Positions 1 to 9,050 of a DNA stretch of 64,000 nt are shown piece by piece. The position numbers and the translations under genes are program-made. How positions within the stretch are numbered: the stretch's first letter is position 1; every line of letters begins with the position of its first letter. Below the pieces are notes generated by a model that was not told where the DNA came from, searched no databases, and worked only from the letters and a program-made list of their open reading frames with translations. The DNA lies in contig NZ_WUYX01000042.1 of the NCBI RefSeq assembly GCF_009834785.1, positions 11,733-75,732 of the forward strand, given 5' to 3'. This DNA comes from Natronorubrum halalkaliphilum (GTDB lineage Archaea > Halobacteriota > Halobacteria > Halobacteriales > Natrialbaceae).

Positions 1-141
1 TGGCCGCAGTAGTGCGACCGATCTTCGAATCGTTCTGTCCGGCAGTATCAGAGACGGACACTAACGTCGAGCGAAATTAGGATTCAAATCGAAACGGAAA
101 CGGAAACCGAGCCCCGGGCCCCAAGCCTCGAGCCCGAGTTC

Positions 142-1176
142 CTACAGGTACCCGTTCTCGAGCAGCAGTTCCCCGTTCAGGACGCTCGCGCCGGCGGCAC
201 CGCGGATGGTGTTGTGGGCGAGGCAGTTGTACTGCAGGCCGAAGGGCGATTCGCGCAGACCGCCCGCGGCGATGGCCATCCCGTCACCCAGCGTGCGGTC
301 CATCCGTGGCTGTGGCCGGTCGGGTTCGTCGAAGACGTGAATGAGCGGATCGGGCGAGGATCGAAGCTCGAGCGAGGGGTACTCCCGCATCGCGTCGGCG
401 GCCGCGTCGGCCGTCAGGTCCTTTTCGGTTTCGACCCAGACGTTCTCGAGGTGGCCGTCGATCGTCGGAATGCGGTTACAGGAGGCCGCGACCTCCACCC
501 CGTTGTGGCTCAGTTCGGCGCCGTCGAACTCGCCGAGGAGTTTCCGGGATTCGGTCTCGAGTTTGTCCTCCTCGCTGCCGATGTAGGGGATGGCGTTGTC
601 GATGATCTCCATCGAACTCACGCCGTCGTATCCCGCACCGGAGACAGCCTGCAAGGTCGCAACGTGGACCTTCTCGAGACCGTACTCCGCAAGCGCCGCG
701 AGGGTCGGGACGAAGGTGATCGTCGAACAGTTGGGGTTCTTGACCATCGCGCCGTCCCAGCCGCGCCGATCACGCTGGACCTCGAGCAGGTCGAGGTGGT
801 CGGCGTTGACCTCGGGGATGACGAGCGGGATGTCGTCGTCCATCCGTCCGTTCGAGGAGTTCGAGGAGACGACGTAACCGGCCTCACAGAAGCCGGGTTC
901 GACCGCCTCGCCGATGCTCGAGGGGAGCGACGAGAAGATGAGATCGACGTCGTTCGGCACGTCGTCGGGATCGGTCTCCCCGACGGTCATATCCGCGACG
1001 TCGTCGGGGATCGGGCTGTCGACGCGCCATTTCGCGGCCTGCCGGTACGTCTTGCCGGCGCTCGATTCGCTCGCGGTCAGTGCGGCGATCTCGAATTCCG
1101 GATGCGGTTCGAGAAGTTGAATTAGTCGTTGTCCGACGGCACCGGTCGCGCCGAGGACGCCTGCTCGTACTGCCAT
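142..1176 (-). CDS. asd: Aspartate-semialdehyde dehydrogenase
   Basis: This 344-residue enzyme reduces aspartyl phosphate to aspartate semialdehyde, the branch point to lysine, threonine and methionine. The N-terminus has the dinucleotide-binding GATGAVGQRL motif (residues 9-18). The active-site cysteine lies in KNPNCSTI near residue 150, and the conserved SGAGYDGVS and RIP segments follow. Its length is normal for the archaeal/fungal type of the family. The ATG at 1176 is the first codon before the Rossmann motif. It lies just downstream of rps17e on the same strand. I recall this pairing from other haloarchaea, so they may be co-transcribed. Confidence 0.95.
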   Translation of the reverse strand: MAVRAGVLGATGAVGQRLIQLLEPHPEFEIAALTASESSAGKTYRQAAKWRVDSPIPDDVADMTVGETDPDDVPNDVDLIFSSLPSSIGEAVEPGFCEAGYVVSSNSSNGRMDDDIPLVIPEVNADHLDLLEVQRDRRGWDGAMVKNPNCSTITFVPTLAALAEYGLEKVHVATLQAVSGAGYDGVSSMEIIDNAIPYIGSEEDKLETESRKLLGEFDGAELSHNGVEVAASCNRIPTIDGHLENVWVETEKDLTADAAADAMREYPSLELRSSPDPLIHVFDEPDRPQPRMDRTLGDGMAIAAGGLRESPFGLQYNCLAHNTIRGAAGASVLNGELLLENGYL

Positions 1177-1312
1177 TTTCCGGCACTCGGAGTCGTGTCC
1201 GCAAAACGGTTTGGGTTTTGGTCAATGCTGCCCTCGTCGCGACCACGCCACGACCGTAAGTGCTGGTCCTGTCGCTCACGATTATTCGGCGAACTCGGGG
1301 GAGAACGTCGGC

Positions 1313-1507
1313 TTATGCAGTCGCCTGCGCGCTGCTCTTTTTGCGGGTAACGTAGCCCGCGATGCGGTTGCGTACACCCTTGGATTCGACGTTGGTGAGT
1401 TTGGTGACGCTGTCTTTGTTCTGTTCGAAATCGGTCGTGAACGCGTCCGGGTACCGTTCCAGGAGGAGGTTCCCGGTCTTCTTGACGTAGGCCGGTTTGA
1501 TTGCCAT
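1313..1507 (-). CDS. rps17e: 30S ribosomal protein S17e
   Basis: This 64-residue protein belongs to the archaeal/eukaryotic S17e family of the small ribosomal subunit. It begins [12 protein letters not shown] and contains the typical [19 protein letters not shown] segment, with a lysine-rich tail. A longer open frame runs upstream to 2047, but the ATG at 1507 starts exactly at the conserved family N-terminus. The upstream part is antisense-like arginine-rich sequence that overlaps the next gene, so the short start is correct. Confidence 0.95.
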   Translation of the reverse strand: MAIKPAYVKKTGNLLLERYPDAFTTDFEQNKDSVTKLTNVESKGVRNRIAGYVTRKKSSAQATA

Positions 1508-1605
1508 ACAGAAAGGTTCCGTCCAGAGGCTCTTAATCCCTTTCGCTTCGGTTCTCCGAGAGAACAGTCGATACGACTCGCTCCCGAACGGACTCGAGAA
1601 CGTCC

Positions 1606-2610
1606 TCAGGCGCTCTTCCCGGGAACCGGTTGTTCGCCGGGCTGTCGGGGCTGTTCTGCGGGAGTGTCGTCCTCGTCCTCGCCCTCGTCCGCGTCGGCTT
1701 TGGCCACGAGTTCCTGAAACCGATCGGATCGCGCTTCGATTCGCGTCATCGTTTCGCTGTCGGGCGTCTGATCTCGTGACTCGACGAGGAACGTCGTGAT
1801 GACGACGGTTTTGACCCACGGCTTGAGAAATCCGGTGTAGAGGGTCAGGAACAGCCCGGCGACGACGATCCAGGCACCGGCCTCGAGCGTGGTCGAGAGT
1901 CCGCTCAGAACGCTCGCGATCGGTGTCAATGCCAGCAGGAGGACAAACGCACTCGCGTACAGACCGAGCACGATGGCCATGGTCGATCCGAGTACGGGTT
2001 TCCAGTTCTTCCCGTACAGGACGACGCCGTCCCTGGCCGACCGCCACGGGTTGTCATCGTCGCTGATGAACATATGCGCGATGATCGCTTCGTCGATATA
2101 GCTCGCCGCGATCGCGACGGCTTTGCCGACCAGCCGGAGCAGCTTCTGCAGACTCGGGACCGCGCCGAACAGTTTCGAGAACGAGACGACCCCGCTGTTG
2201 AACTGTTTGACGACGGCTTTGATCACCTGATCGACGGCGAACAGGGCGCTCGCTTCGGTAAACCGCTCCGTCACCTGGTCTTTTCCGTACTGTACCTGAT
2301 CCGCCGGGACGTCGCCGGTTTCGACGATGTGAGCGATGACGGCGATATGGGCCGCTTTGATCAGATAGAGCACGTATCTGCTGAACAGCCGCCAGGCCCA
2401 GGCGAACAGGCCGATCGAGAGCAGTATTCCGAACGCTGCGATCCACCCGGAAATCGTCCCGGAATCGAGGAGCCGGTAGCCGACCCAGCCGACGAATCCG
2501 AAGTAGAGGATACTGAGTACCCCGAGCAGCAGTCCAACACCCAGTCGAAGTAGTACGAACGGCATCGTCTTTCGGAACACGCTCGTCGCGTGCCTGAAGT
2601 GGAGTCCCAT
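1606..2610 (-). CDS. Multi-pass membrane protein, haloarchaeal conserved, function unknown
   Basis: This 334-residue protein has about six hydrophobic segments. Two lie in the first 90 residues, one at '[20 protein letters not shown]', and a cluster at roughly 215-290. An acidic cytoplasmic tail follows ([10 protein letters not shown]) and ends in proline/glutamine-rich sequence. The middle contains an amphipathic stretch typical of bacterial and archaeal YIP1/DUF-type integral membrane proteins, but I cannot name the family. The ATG at 2610 precedes '[14 protein letters not shown]', a positively charged N-terminus that favours cytoplasmic insertion. No catalytic motif is visible. It is probably transcribed separately from rps17e (about 100 bases lie between them). 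Confidence 0.75.
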   Translation of the reverse strand: MGLHFRHATSVFRKTMPFVLLRLGVGLLLGVLSILYFGFVGWVGYRLLDSGTISGWIAAFGILLSIGLFAWAWRLFSRYVLYLIKAAHIAVIAHIVETGDVPADQVQYGKDQVTERFTEASALFAVDQVIKAVVKQFNSGVVSFSKLFGAVPSLQKLLRLVGKAVAIAASYIDEAIIAHMFISDDDNPWRSARDGVVLYGKNWKPVLGSTMAIVLGLYASAFVLLLALTPIASVLSGLSTTLEAGAWIVVAGLFLTLYTGFLKPWVKTVVITTFLVESRDQTPDSETMTRIEARSDRFQELVAKADADEGEDEDDTPAEQPRQPGEQPVPGKSA

Positions 2611-2739
2611 GTAGCCCCGCTTGGCCTCGGCTTTCCATTTAAAACCGCGCCGATCCGACGGTAGTGGTCACCAGCTTGAACTGTCACTCCGACTCATCAC
2701 TCCGGCGCTGCCGTGTAGTATCACTGCCGCCGCTTCGGA

Positions 2740-3444
2740 TCACCATTCCGAACGGTCGCGCACGAGCTCGAGCGCGTCCCGCTCCCGCGGCCCCCCGGCA
2801 CGGTCGACGACCGATGCGTAGTACTCGAGACGATCGCGAAGCTGTCTGTCGTCGTATCCCGGGATCCCAAGACGGGACGCGGCGACGGTCGCCTCAACGA
2901 CGGCGCCGAAGCCACGGTCGATCGTCGGCACAGTTTCGGCCTCGATTTCGGCCTCGAGGGGGCAAAGCGTCCACTCTTCCCACTCCGTTCCGTCGTCGGT
3001 CCCCGAATCGATCCGTTCGACGGAGACGCGGACCCAGGCGTTCGCGGACTCGAGGACCGGTTCCTCGCGTTCGACGATCGAGAGCGCCGCGTCGGCGAAG
3101 GTCACGGGATCGTCGACGAACTGGACGTAACCCTGGCCCTGTCGGTGAAAGTTGCGCCGAGTCCGGGTGTTACCCCACGTGCGCGCGGTGATGGATGTGT
3201 CGTCGTCGCCGGCGAAGAGACCGAGTGCGGCGGCGTTCCACAGGCCGTTGGGCCCGAGCGTCGTTACGACGGTTTCGGTGACGCCGGAGAGGGCGACGGG
3301 CCACGGTGGGTTTGTTTCCGCGTCCGTATCTGTGTCCGTACCTGTCTCCGTATTCGTATCCACGTCTGCGTCCGCGTCCGTGTCCACACCCATCGCTCTA
3401 TCCGCGTCTCTCTCCCGACCGGGTCCGACACCGTCCCCGCTCAT
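2740..3444 (-). CDS. DUF447 family protein
   Basis: The coding sequence encodes about 234 residues. After an acidic low-complexity leader (residues about 15-48, repeated Asp/Thr) comes a domain that starts WPVALSGVTETVVTTLGPNGLWNAAALGL, with WGNTRTRRNFHRQGQGYVQFVDDP further on. This matches my knowledge of the DUF447 family (FMN-binding split-barrel type), which occurs in archaea and methylotrophs beside one-carbon-carrier genes. The ATG at 3444 overlaps the stop of the CitG-like gene by four bases (ATGA), which shows translational coupling. The upstream open frame is arginine-rich and not protein-like. The Asp/Thr leader looks like an expanded repeat and is not part of the conserved domain. 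Confidence 0.85.
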   Translation of the reverse strand: MSGDGVGPGRERDADRAMGVDTDADADVDTNTETGTDTDTDAETNPPWPVALSGVTETVVTTLGPNGLWNAAALGLFAGDDDTSITARTWGNTRTRRNFHRQGQGYVQFVDDPVTFADAALSIVEREEPVLESANAWVRVSVERIDSGTDDGTEWEEWTLCPLEAEIEAETVPTIDRGFGAVVEATVAASRLGIPGYDDRQLRDRLEYYASVVDRAGGPRERDALELVRDRSEW

Positions 3445-4292
3445 ACCGTCACCGCCTCGTGCTCGAGCGCGATGAACAGCCCGGCCGCCGTGATATCCGC
3501 CGTCGTCCCCGGGTTGACGCCGCGGGCGACGAGGTCGTCGGCGAAGGCCTCGACCGACTCCCGGTCGGTCTCGAGGGCGTCCCGTGCGACCAGTTCCCCG
3601 GCGCGCTCGGTTACCTCCCGTGCGACGGCCTCGCCGTGGCGGTTCGCGACGAGGGTATCGGGTCGCTCGGCGAGCAGGGAGAGGAAGACCGCCGCGGCGC
3701 GGTCCGTCAACGGTCCGTCGGCGTCGGCGAGACGCTCCGCGGCGGTAAAGGACCGGTCGAACCCGCGGACCCACTCGCGGGCGACGTCGTCACCCGGGAC
3801 GCTGCGATCCATGATATCGAGCAGCGTCAGCCCGCGGTCCTCGAGTGTCGGAATCGCGTCGCTTCCTCGGCGGACGTCGAGCGGTTCCATCTCCGCGGGC
3901 GGGTCGGCCACAAAGACGTCAACGTGCTCGAAGGCTCGGTAGAAGCCGGCCGCGTCGGCGACCGTGGTCTCCTCGCAGACGGCCTCGACGACCGGCTGCG
4001 ACAGGTCGTCGCGGGCGGCCCGAACCAGCGGGACGAGCAACAGGAGCGCACCGAACTGGGTGTTGCCGCCACCCTGTTCGGCCATCCCTTCGACGGCTCG
4101 TTCGAAGGCTGGTCCGACCGAACCGCCGTTTGCCGCCAACTCAAGGCCGTCTCGAGAGCCGACGGTCCCCGCGAGAAAGTGTTCGAATCGGAGATCCTCG
4201 AGATCGCGGTGGCGGTCGACGTTCCCCGGCTTGGGGGTGCCCGCGACCTCGAGGAGGAGTGCCAGTTCCGCGTTCTGGGCCGGCGTTCGCAT
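3441..4292 (-). CDS. CitG-like triphosphoribosyl-dephospho-CoA synthase family protein
   Basis: This 283-residue protein is related to CitG/MdcB, which make the triphosphoribosyl-dephospho-CoA precursor of citrate or malonate lyase. It has the family landmarks LLLEVAGTPKPGNVDRH, GGNTQFGALLLLVPL and the C-terminal VARGVNPGTTADITAAGLFIAL. No citrate lyase genes are nearby. Archaeal and methylotroph homologues sit beside DUF447, as here, and have been linked to tetrahydromethanopterin-type pathways, so the exact substrate is uncertain. Its stop overlaps the start of the DUF447 gene by four bases. Confidence 0.85.
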   Translation of the reverse strand: MRTPAQNAELALLLEVAGTPKPGNVDRHRDLEDLRFEHFLAGTVGSRDGLELAANGGSVGPAFERAVEGMAEQGGGNTQFGALLLLVPLVRAARDDLSQPVVEAVCEETTVADAAGFYRAFEHVDVFVADPPAEMEPLDVRRGSDAIPTLEDRGLTLLDIMDRSVPGDDVAREWVRGFDRSFTAAERLADADGPLTDRAAAVFLSLLAERPDTLVANRHGEAVAREVTERAGELVARDALETDRESVEAFADDLVARGVNPGTTADITAAGLFIALEHEAVTV

Positions 4293-4386
4293 GGCTCCGA
4301 CTACGATCCGGGCGGATTAATGACTGTGCATTTGGGTATCGGAGTCGTTCAAGGAGTCGGGCGAGATCGTCGATACTCGCCGACGA

Positions 4387-4608
4387 TCAGCGGTACACGT
4401 TCTGATACGCCTCGCGAAACTCCCGGAGCGCGATCCGGGCTCGGCGGCGAGACGTGAAGCCGAATCCGACCGATCCACACCGTTCGTTCGAACACTCCCA
4501 TCGGAACGTCTCCGAATCGGGGTCTCTGGAAACCGTCGCTTCCGTCTCGCATCGCGGGCAGTTCCAGCCCCACCGCGTATCGCCTGCGTACTCGTTCGGG
4601 TGACCCAT
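4387..4608 (-). CDS. Small zinc-ribbon protein
   Basis: The product has 73 residues. A CPRC pair near residue 17 and a C-N-E-R-C pair near residue 39 form a four-cysteine zinc ribbon. A basic helical tail follows (SRRRARIALREFREAYQNVYR), which could contact nucleic acid. The start MGHPNEYAGD at 4608 is the only sensible one, because an alternative reading frame over the same bases is rich in arginine and proline. The gene stands alone between the CitG-like gene and the Dus-like gene. Function is unknown. Confidence 0.8.
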   Translation of the reverse strand: MGHPNEYAGDTRWGWNCPRCETEATVSRDPDSETFRWECSNERCGSVGFGFTSRRRARIALREFREAYQNVYR

Positions 4609-4722
4609 ACTGGTTCTACGTCGAGATTGTAGCCGGGACTGAAAAGAGGCCGTCTACACGTATCGATCGTTTATACCGGAACCGACGGTCGACGGAGCTA
4701 CAGATTTGCTGTTTTTCGGTGC

Positions 4723-5481
4723 CTACGGCGTTGATTCAGCCTCGAGTCCGAAACGCCGATCGACGGCGTCACGGACCCGCTCGAGCACGACCGGATTGTC
4801 GCTCGGCCGCCCGACGCTGACCGCGTCGGCACCGTACTCGACGTACGCTCTGACGCTGTCGTCGTCGCGAACGCCGTTGTTGGCGATGACGAACAGGTCG
4901 GTTGCGTCGACGACGTCGCGAACGATCGACTCGGTGTCCATCGCGTCGATGTGCACGAACGACGCGCCCGCGTCTTCGATGTCCTGTGTGAGTTCCGGCA
5001 GGTCGACGTCGGGGAGCTCTGCGCGGACCTTCACGCCGACAATTGCACCGGTGTCGGCCGCCCGTTCAACGTACTCACGGAGTCGTTCGCGGTCTCGCAG
5101 GAGCGTTTCGCCGCAGCCGACGGCACACAGTTCGTCCTGTCGACAGTGGGCGTTGACTTCGAGAAACGCATCCCGGTCCCGGCAGATCCGCGCTGCCTCG
5201 GGGATCGGATCAGCTGTCGCACTCCGGACGTTGAACGCGGGCTGGATGGGCGCGTCCTCGAGTGTGGCGAGTTGTCGGTCGATGAAGGCGAGTGGATCGT
5301 CGGGGAGAAACTCCGTGCGATCGCGTTCGACGAGTTCTCGCGCGGCCGCTCTCGAGTCGTCGTCGATGGCGATGCCGCCGAGAAACGCCGCACCGGCGTA
5401 CTCCGCACCGGAACGGGCCCAGTCGGCGTCCGCTTCACCGCTGAGACTCGCGAGCGCGAGGGGCGGTGTGAACAGGGACAT
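4723..5481 (-). CDS. Dihydrouridine-synthase-like TIM-barrel flavoprotein
   Basis: This protein of about 252 residues resembles the tRNA-dihydrouridine synthase / dihydropyrimidine dehydrogenase superfamily. It has an N-terminal PPLALASLSG, the central EVNAHCRQDELCAVGCGETLL (Dus-like, with the cysteine that acts as proton donor in that family), GVKVRAEL, and a C-terminal phosphate-binding GADAVSVGRPSDN. The open frame begins at a TTG at 5487, but the ATG at 5481 places MSLFTPP at the barrel start and is preferred. It is three bases from the cofD stop, so it is probably co-transcribed with cofD. Whether it modifies tRNA is not shown; haloarchaeal members are usually named only by similarity. 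Confidence 0.75.
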   Translation of the reverse strand: MSLFTPPLALASLSGEADADWARSGAEYAGAAFLGGIAIDDDSRAAARELVERDRTEFLPDDPLAFIDRQLATLEDAPIQPAFNVRSATADPIPEAARICRDRDAFLEVNAHCRQDELCAVGCGETLLRDRERLREYVERAADTGAIVGVKVRAELPDVDLPELTQDIEDAGASFVHIDAMDTESIVRDVVDATDLFVIANNGVRDDDSVRAYVEYGADAVSVGRPSDNPVVLERVRDAVDRRFGLEAESTP

Positions 5482-5483
5482 AA

Positions 5484-6476
5484 TCAACTGACGATGTCGA
5501 TCGCTTCGTTCACCGCGCGAGCGACTCGCGCGGCGTCTTCGGGGGAGTCGATGCTGATATCCGTCTGGATCGCCGGCCGATCGAACTCGGCGTCGTCGGC
5601 GTCGCCGATGATGAACGCATCGGCGAACGGATACGCCGTAGCGAGCCCGTCGGTGCTCGGCTCCGCGTTGACCGCTTGCATCAGGTCTGCCGCGGGTCCT
5701 GAGAACGCGTCGTCGCCGAGGAACGGCGAGACCGCGACGACGGTCGTCTGGGCGAGCGTGTCGGCGACGCCCGGCAGCGTGAGCATCGGTCCGATGCTGG
5801 TGACCGGATTCGACGGGCCGATAACGACCGTGTCCTCGAGCGCGTCGATGACGCCTGGTGCGGGTTCGGCGTTCGAGGATCCCCGGAATTCGACGGTTTC
5901 GACGGCCGGTTCGCCGCGGTTGGCGACCCAGTACTCCTGAAAGTGCATCATCCCCTCGTCGGTGTGGACGAGGCTGGCGATGGGATCGTTACTCATCGGC
6001 AGCAAATCGATCGTCAGTCCAAACGCGTCGGCGAGTCGCTGCGTTGCCTCGCTCAGTGTCTGCCCCTGATCGATCAGGCTCGTTCGCGTGATGTGGACGG
6101 CCCGGTCGCGGTCGCCGATCGTCATGAACTCGGCGGTGCCGGAGAACCGCCGCCAGTTGGCGAGTTCCCGACCGGCCGTCTGCTTCGATTCGGGAAGGTA
6201 CTGCGGGCCGTCGGGCAGTCCGGCAGCCGAGGCGATATCCGATAGCGCGGCGTTGGTTCGGTGCGTATCGCCGTCGATACCCCACCACGTCTCGCGATCG
6301 AGAACGCCACCACCCTGAAAGAGTAGCGTATCGACGTCCGGCGAGACGAACAGCCCGCCGAGTTCGATGTCGTCGCCGGTGTTGGCGACAACGGTGGTTT
6401 CCTCCGGCGAGAACGCGGCGGCAGCACCGTCTAACAGCTTCGGCGTTCCGGTGCCCCCGGAGAGGAAGGTGACCAT
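5484..6476 (-). CDS. cofD: 2-phospho-L-lactate transferase (F420 biosynthesis)
   Basis: CofD joins the activated three-carbon phosphate (lactyl-2-phospho-guanosine or a phosphoenolpyruvyl equivalent) to the deazaflavin Fo to give F420-0. The 330-residue protein begins [18 protein letters not shown], the family's nucleotide-binding signature. It continues with [19 protein letters not shown] and [13 protein letters not shown], all conserved in CofD. The start ATG at 6476 is immediately before the signature. The downstream Dus-like gene follows with a three-base gap. The fbiB/cofE ligase is not in the window. Confidence 0.95.
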   Translation of the reverse strand: MVTFLSGGTGTPKLLDGAAAAFSPEETTVVANTGDDIELGGLFVSPDVDTLLFQGGGVLDRETWWGIDGDTHRTNAALSDIASAAGLPDGPQYLPESKQTAGRELANWRRFSGTAEFMTIGDRDRAVHITRTSLIDQGQTLSEATQRLADAFGLTIDLLPMSNDPIASLVHTDEGMMHFQEYWVANRGEPAVETVEFRGSSNAEPAPGVIDALEDTVVIGPSNPVTSIGPMLTLPGVADTLAQTTVVAVSPFLGDDAFSGPAADLMQAVNAEPSTDGLATAYPFADAFIIGDADDAEFDRPAIQTDISIDSPEDAARVARAVNEAIDIVS

Positions 6477-6571
6477 ATGGTATCATCTCGAGCGTGGTTA
6501 CTTAATCACTTGCGGCCGTCGATGAATGATTGTCGGTCACGACCCGCCGGAACGACGAAACCAGTTCCCGA

Positions 6572-8080
6572 TCAGTCGTCGCTGACGTTTTCGGTAACGT
6601 CCTCACCGACGCTCTCGTCGTCGAATGACACCTCGTCGGCCAGGCTCTCGTCGAACCAGTCGACCCAGTTGAACCAGGCGTAGGCGATACACCCGCCGAT
6701 AACGGTCGAGACGGCGAACGCGAGCCAGACGCCGTTCGAGCCGAAGTGATCCGCACCGATCCACGCGAGCGGGAACCGGATCACGCCGAGGGTGAGCACG
6801 GAGATCACGGCCGCGATGAGCGTCTTTCCGGCGCCCCGGAAGCCGCCGCTGTAGGCGCGCATCACGCCCATGAAGCCGAACGTCAGTGCGGTGAATCGAA
6901 GGAACGTTGCGCCCTCCTCGACGACCGCGGGATCCGTCGTGAAGACGGAGACGATCGGCGCGGCGGCGAGGAAGACGATCGCGCCGAGACCGGTGAGGGT
7001 GACGGCCAACACCTTCGCCCCGAAGTGGTTCGTCCGATATGCACGCTCTCGCTTGCCGGCGCCGATATTCTGGCCGGTCATCGTCTCGATCCCCTGTGAG
7101 AACGCGATCGCGGGGAGGAAGATGACCGAGAACACTCGCGTTCCGATCCCGAACGCGGCGACGACCGTTTCGGGGAAGATCGCGATGATGACCAACAGCA
7201 GATTGATCGAGAGCGCGCGCGCCGTTCCCTCGACGGACGCCGGCGTCCCGATGTCGACGAGCCGCCGCGCGTAGCCGAGATCGGGTTTCATCTGATTCAG
7301 TCGGATCCGGACGCCGTGGGTTCCGCGGAACATGATCGCGAGGCCGACGGCGAACGCGACCGCTCGAGAGAAGACGGTGGCGATCGCCGCGCCTTCGATC
7401 CCCGACCCGGCGTAGCCGGTGGCCGCGAACAGTTCGGCCTCGAGGCCGCGCAGGCCCAGGTAGCCAAAGAGCGGGTTGCTCTCGAACCCGAAGATGAGGA
7501 ACGGATCGAGGACGATGTTAAGCACGACCGAGCCGAACATCACGAGCATCGGCGTGACCGTGTCGCCGTAGCCCCGCATGAGCGCGAGGAAGACGAAGAA
7601 GCCGAAGACCGCGACCAGCCCGATCGAGTACACCTCCATGTAGGCGGCGACCAGCGGCGCGACGTCTTCGGAAGCGCCGAGTAATGCGATGGCGTCCTCG
7701 GCGAAGACGTAGCCGACCGCGCCGAGGGCGACCGAGGCGATGACCGAGTACGCGATCGTCTGGGAAGCAGCGTACTCGGCCTCTTTTTCCTCGTCAGCGC
7801 CGGTGTACTGGGCGACGAGGACGCTTCCGGCCACCGAGACGCCCAGCGCGAGCGCGATGAGGAAGAACACCATCGGGAACGCGAAGCTGATCGCCGCGAG
7901 CGAGGTCGTGCTGTGCTGGCCGAGCCAGAACGTATCCGCGAGGTTGTAGGTGACCTGCAGCAGGTTCGTGATAATGAGCGGAATCGAGAGGTAGATCAGC
8001 GGTTTCGCGATGCCGCCCGAGGTGAGATCGAGGTCGTCCGGCGATTTGAAGATCGCGTCGAGGTGGTCACGGACCGTCAC
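6572..8080 (-). CDS. MATE family multidrug/cation exporter
   Basis: This 502-residue protein has about twelve hydrophobic segments in two similar halves, beginning GGIAKPLIYLSIPLIITNLLQVTYNLADTFWLGQHST. That is the MatE domain signature, and the second half repeats it from about residue 270. MATE proteins export cationic or organic compounds in exchange for Na+ or H+. The start is a GTG at 8080 that overlaps the tetR stop (GTGA), so translation is coupled. The C-terminus is acidic. With the upstream TetR regulator it forms a compact drug-response operon; the substrate is unknown. Confidence 0.92.
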   Translation of the reverse strand: MTVRDHLDAIFKSPDDLDLTSGGIAKPLIYLSIPLIITNLLQVTYNLADTFWLGQHSTTSLAAISFAFPMVFFLIALALGVSVAGSVLVAQYTGADEEKEAEYAASQTIAYSVIASVALGAVGYVFAEDAIALLGASEDVAPLVAAYMEVYSIGLVAVFGFFVFLALMRGYGDTVTPMLVMFGSVVLNIVLDPFLIFGFESNPLFGYLGLRGLEAELFAATGYAGSGIEGAAIATVFSRAVAFAVGLAIMFRGTHGVRIRLNQMKPDLGYARRLVDIGTPASVEGTARALSINLLLVIIAIFPETVVAAFGIGTRVFSVIFLPAIAFSQGIETMTGQNIGAGKRERAYRTNHFGAKVLAVTLTGLGAIVFLAAAPIVSVFTTDPAVVEEGATFLRFTALTFGFMGVMRAYSGGFRGAGKTLIAAVISVLTLGVIRFPLAWIGADHFGSNGVWLAFAVSTVIGGCIAYAWFNWVDWFDESLADEVSFDDESVGEDVTENVSDD

Positions 8081-8682
8081 TCGAGTCCGACCTCCGTCGG
8101 AGTCGCGTCCTCTGCGAGCAGTTCGCGAGTGACGTACGTCTCGAGCATCGCGTACGTTTGATCAGTCGGATGATCGACGGCCACGTGGCGCGTCTGTGCA
8201 CCGTTTAGCACCGTGGTGATGAACTCAGCCGTCTCGTCGGGATCGATATCTCGACGCACGATTCCATCCGCCTGACCGGCCTCGAGCAGCGACCGAATGC
8301 GGCCGTGGAGCAATCGATCGAACTCCGTGAGCTCCGCCCGGAACCGATCGTCGTACGGTCCCTGGGCCTTGATCTCGAGCAGCGCCGTTCGGAACTCCTC
8401 GCGGGCATCGTCTTCGCCCGGCGAGAGGTAGTGTTCGACGAGCGAGAGCAACTGGTCGGCCGGCGTCTCGCCCTCGAGGGTCTCGATTCGCTCGGCGAAG
8501 GAGTCGGTGAGATAGTCGAGTAGCGCGTAGAGGAGCGCCTGTTTGCTCTCGTAGTGGTAGTGAAGCGTCGCCTTGCTCTTCGATGATTCATCCGCGATAT
8601 CTTGCATGCGAAGCGACGCGTAGCCGTGTTTACACAACGCGGCGTACGTCGCCTCCATGAGTTCGTCGAGCGTGTCGGTCAT
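8077..8682 (-). CDS. TetR/AcrR family transcriptional regulator
   Basis: This 201-residue protein has an N-terminal TetR helix-turn-helix (residues about 8-55: LMEATYAALCKHGYASLRMQDIADESSKSKATLHYHYESKQAL). An all-helical ligand-binding/dimerisation domain follows. It overlaps the MATE exporter gene by four bases and is transcribed before it. Two palindromes of the form CTGACTGGCC(A/G)GTCAG lie 39-85 bases upstream of its start, next to a TATA-like box. It therefore very likely represses itself and the exporter until a ligand binds. The ligand is unknown. Confidence 0.92.
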   Translation of the reverse strand: MTDTLDELMEATYAALCKHGYASLRMQDIADESSKSKATLHYHYESKQALLYALLDYLTDSFAERIETLEGETPADQLLSLVEHYLSPGEDDAREEFRTALLEIKAQGPYDDRFRAELTEFDRLLHGRIRSLLEAGQADGIVRRDIDPDETAEFITTVLNGAQTRHVAVDHPTDQTYAMLETYVTRELLAEDATPTEVGLE

Positions 8683-8720
8683 GTTCCAGTCATCGGGCGT
8701 CGTTGAACGGATGACCGGCC

Positions 8721-8736
8721 CTGACTGGCCGGTCAG
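8721..8736. promoter_or_regulatory. TetR operator, proximal palindrome
   Basis: The 16 bases CTGACTGGCCGGTCAG form an inverted repeat with a single mismatched pair. They sit 39 bases upstream of the tetR start. A further half-site-like ATGACCGGCC precedes it at 8711-8720. It is the same motif as the perfect palindrome at 8752-8767. Confidence 0.75.
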
Positions 8737-8751
8737 TTGTGCTTGTACTAA

Positions 8752-8767
8752 CTGACTGGCCAGTCAG
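8752..8767. promoter_or_regulatory. TetR operator, distal perfect palindrome
   Basis: CTGACTGGCCAGTCAG reads the same on both strands. It is 31 bases (about three helical turns) from the proximal site, measured start to start. A TATA-like element (AAGATATTT on the minus strand, about 8769-8777) lies immediately upstream, so bound repressor would cover the position between the TATA box and the transcription start. Confidence 0.8.
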
Positions 8768-9050
8768 GGAAATATCTTCGGTTCGACTCTAGGCGCTGCC
8801 GTAGTTCCTCGGGAGCGAGGCCGTTTCCGGTTCTGCTTCGGTTGGTGGGTTACGACCCCGCTCTCGAGGGGGAGAACCGGCGGGTGGAATCGTTCTGGGA
8901 CTGTCTCCTAAACTGCTTATAAATCTCGTCGCACAACCGCCGTGCGCTCGAGAATTCGTTCCGCTGACGGGCAGAGCGTCTCTCGTCGGTCGAAGAGGAG
9001 GGAGAGAAAGACAGTCTGACAACCATTTCTAAGAACGGTTCGAGGACCGA
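8768..9050. other. Intergenic region upstream of tetR
   Basis: About 280 bases lie beyond the operators, between tetR and the end of the GCS2-like gene. I see the TATA-like box next to the distal operator and an AT-rich TTATAAAT at about 8916 with no obvious gene to serve. No convincing small gene or RNA is present. Confidence 0.5.

Noticed and set aside
1-141. Left-edge sequence searched for the end of a gene
   Set aside because: No frame with a protein-like sequence reaches the edge; it is probably the intergenic region downstream of asd.
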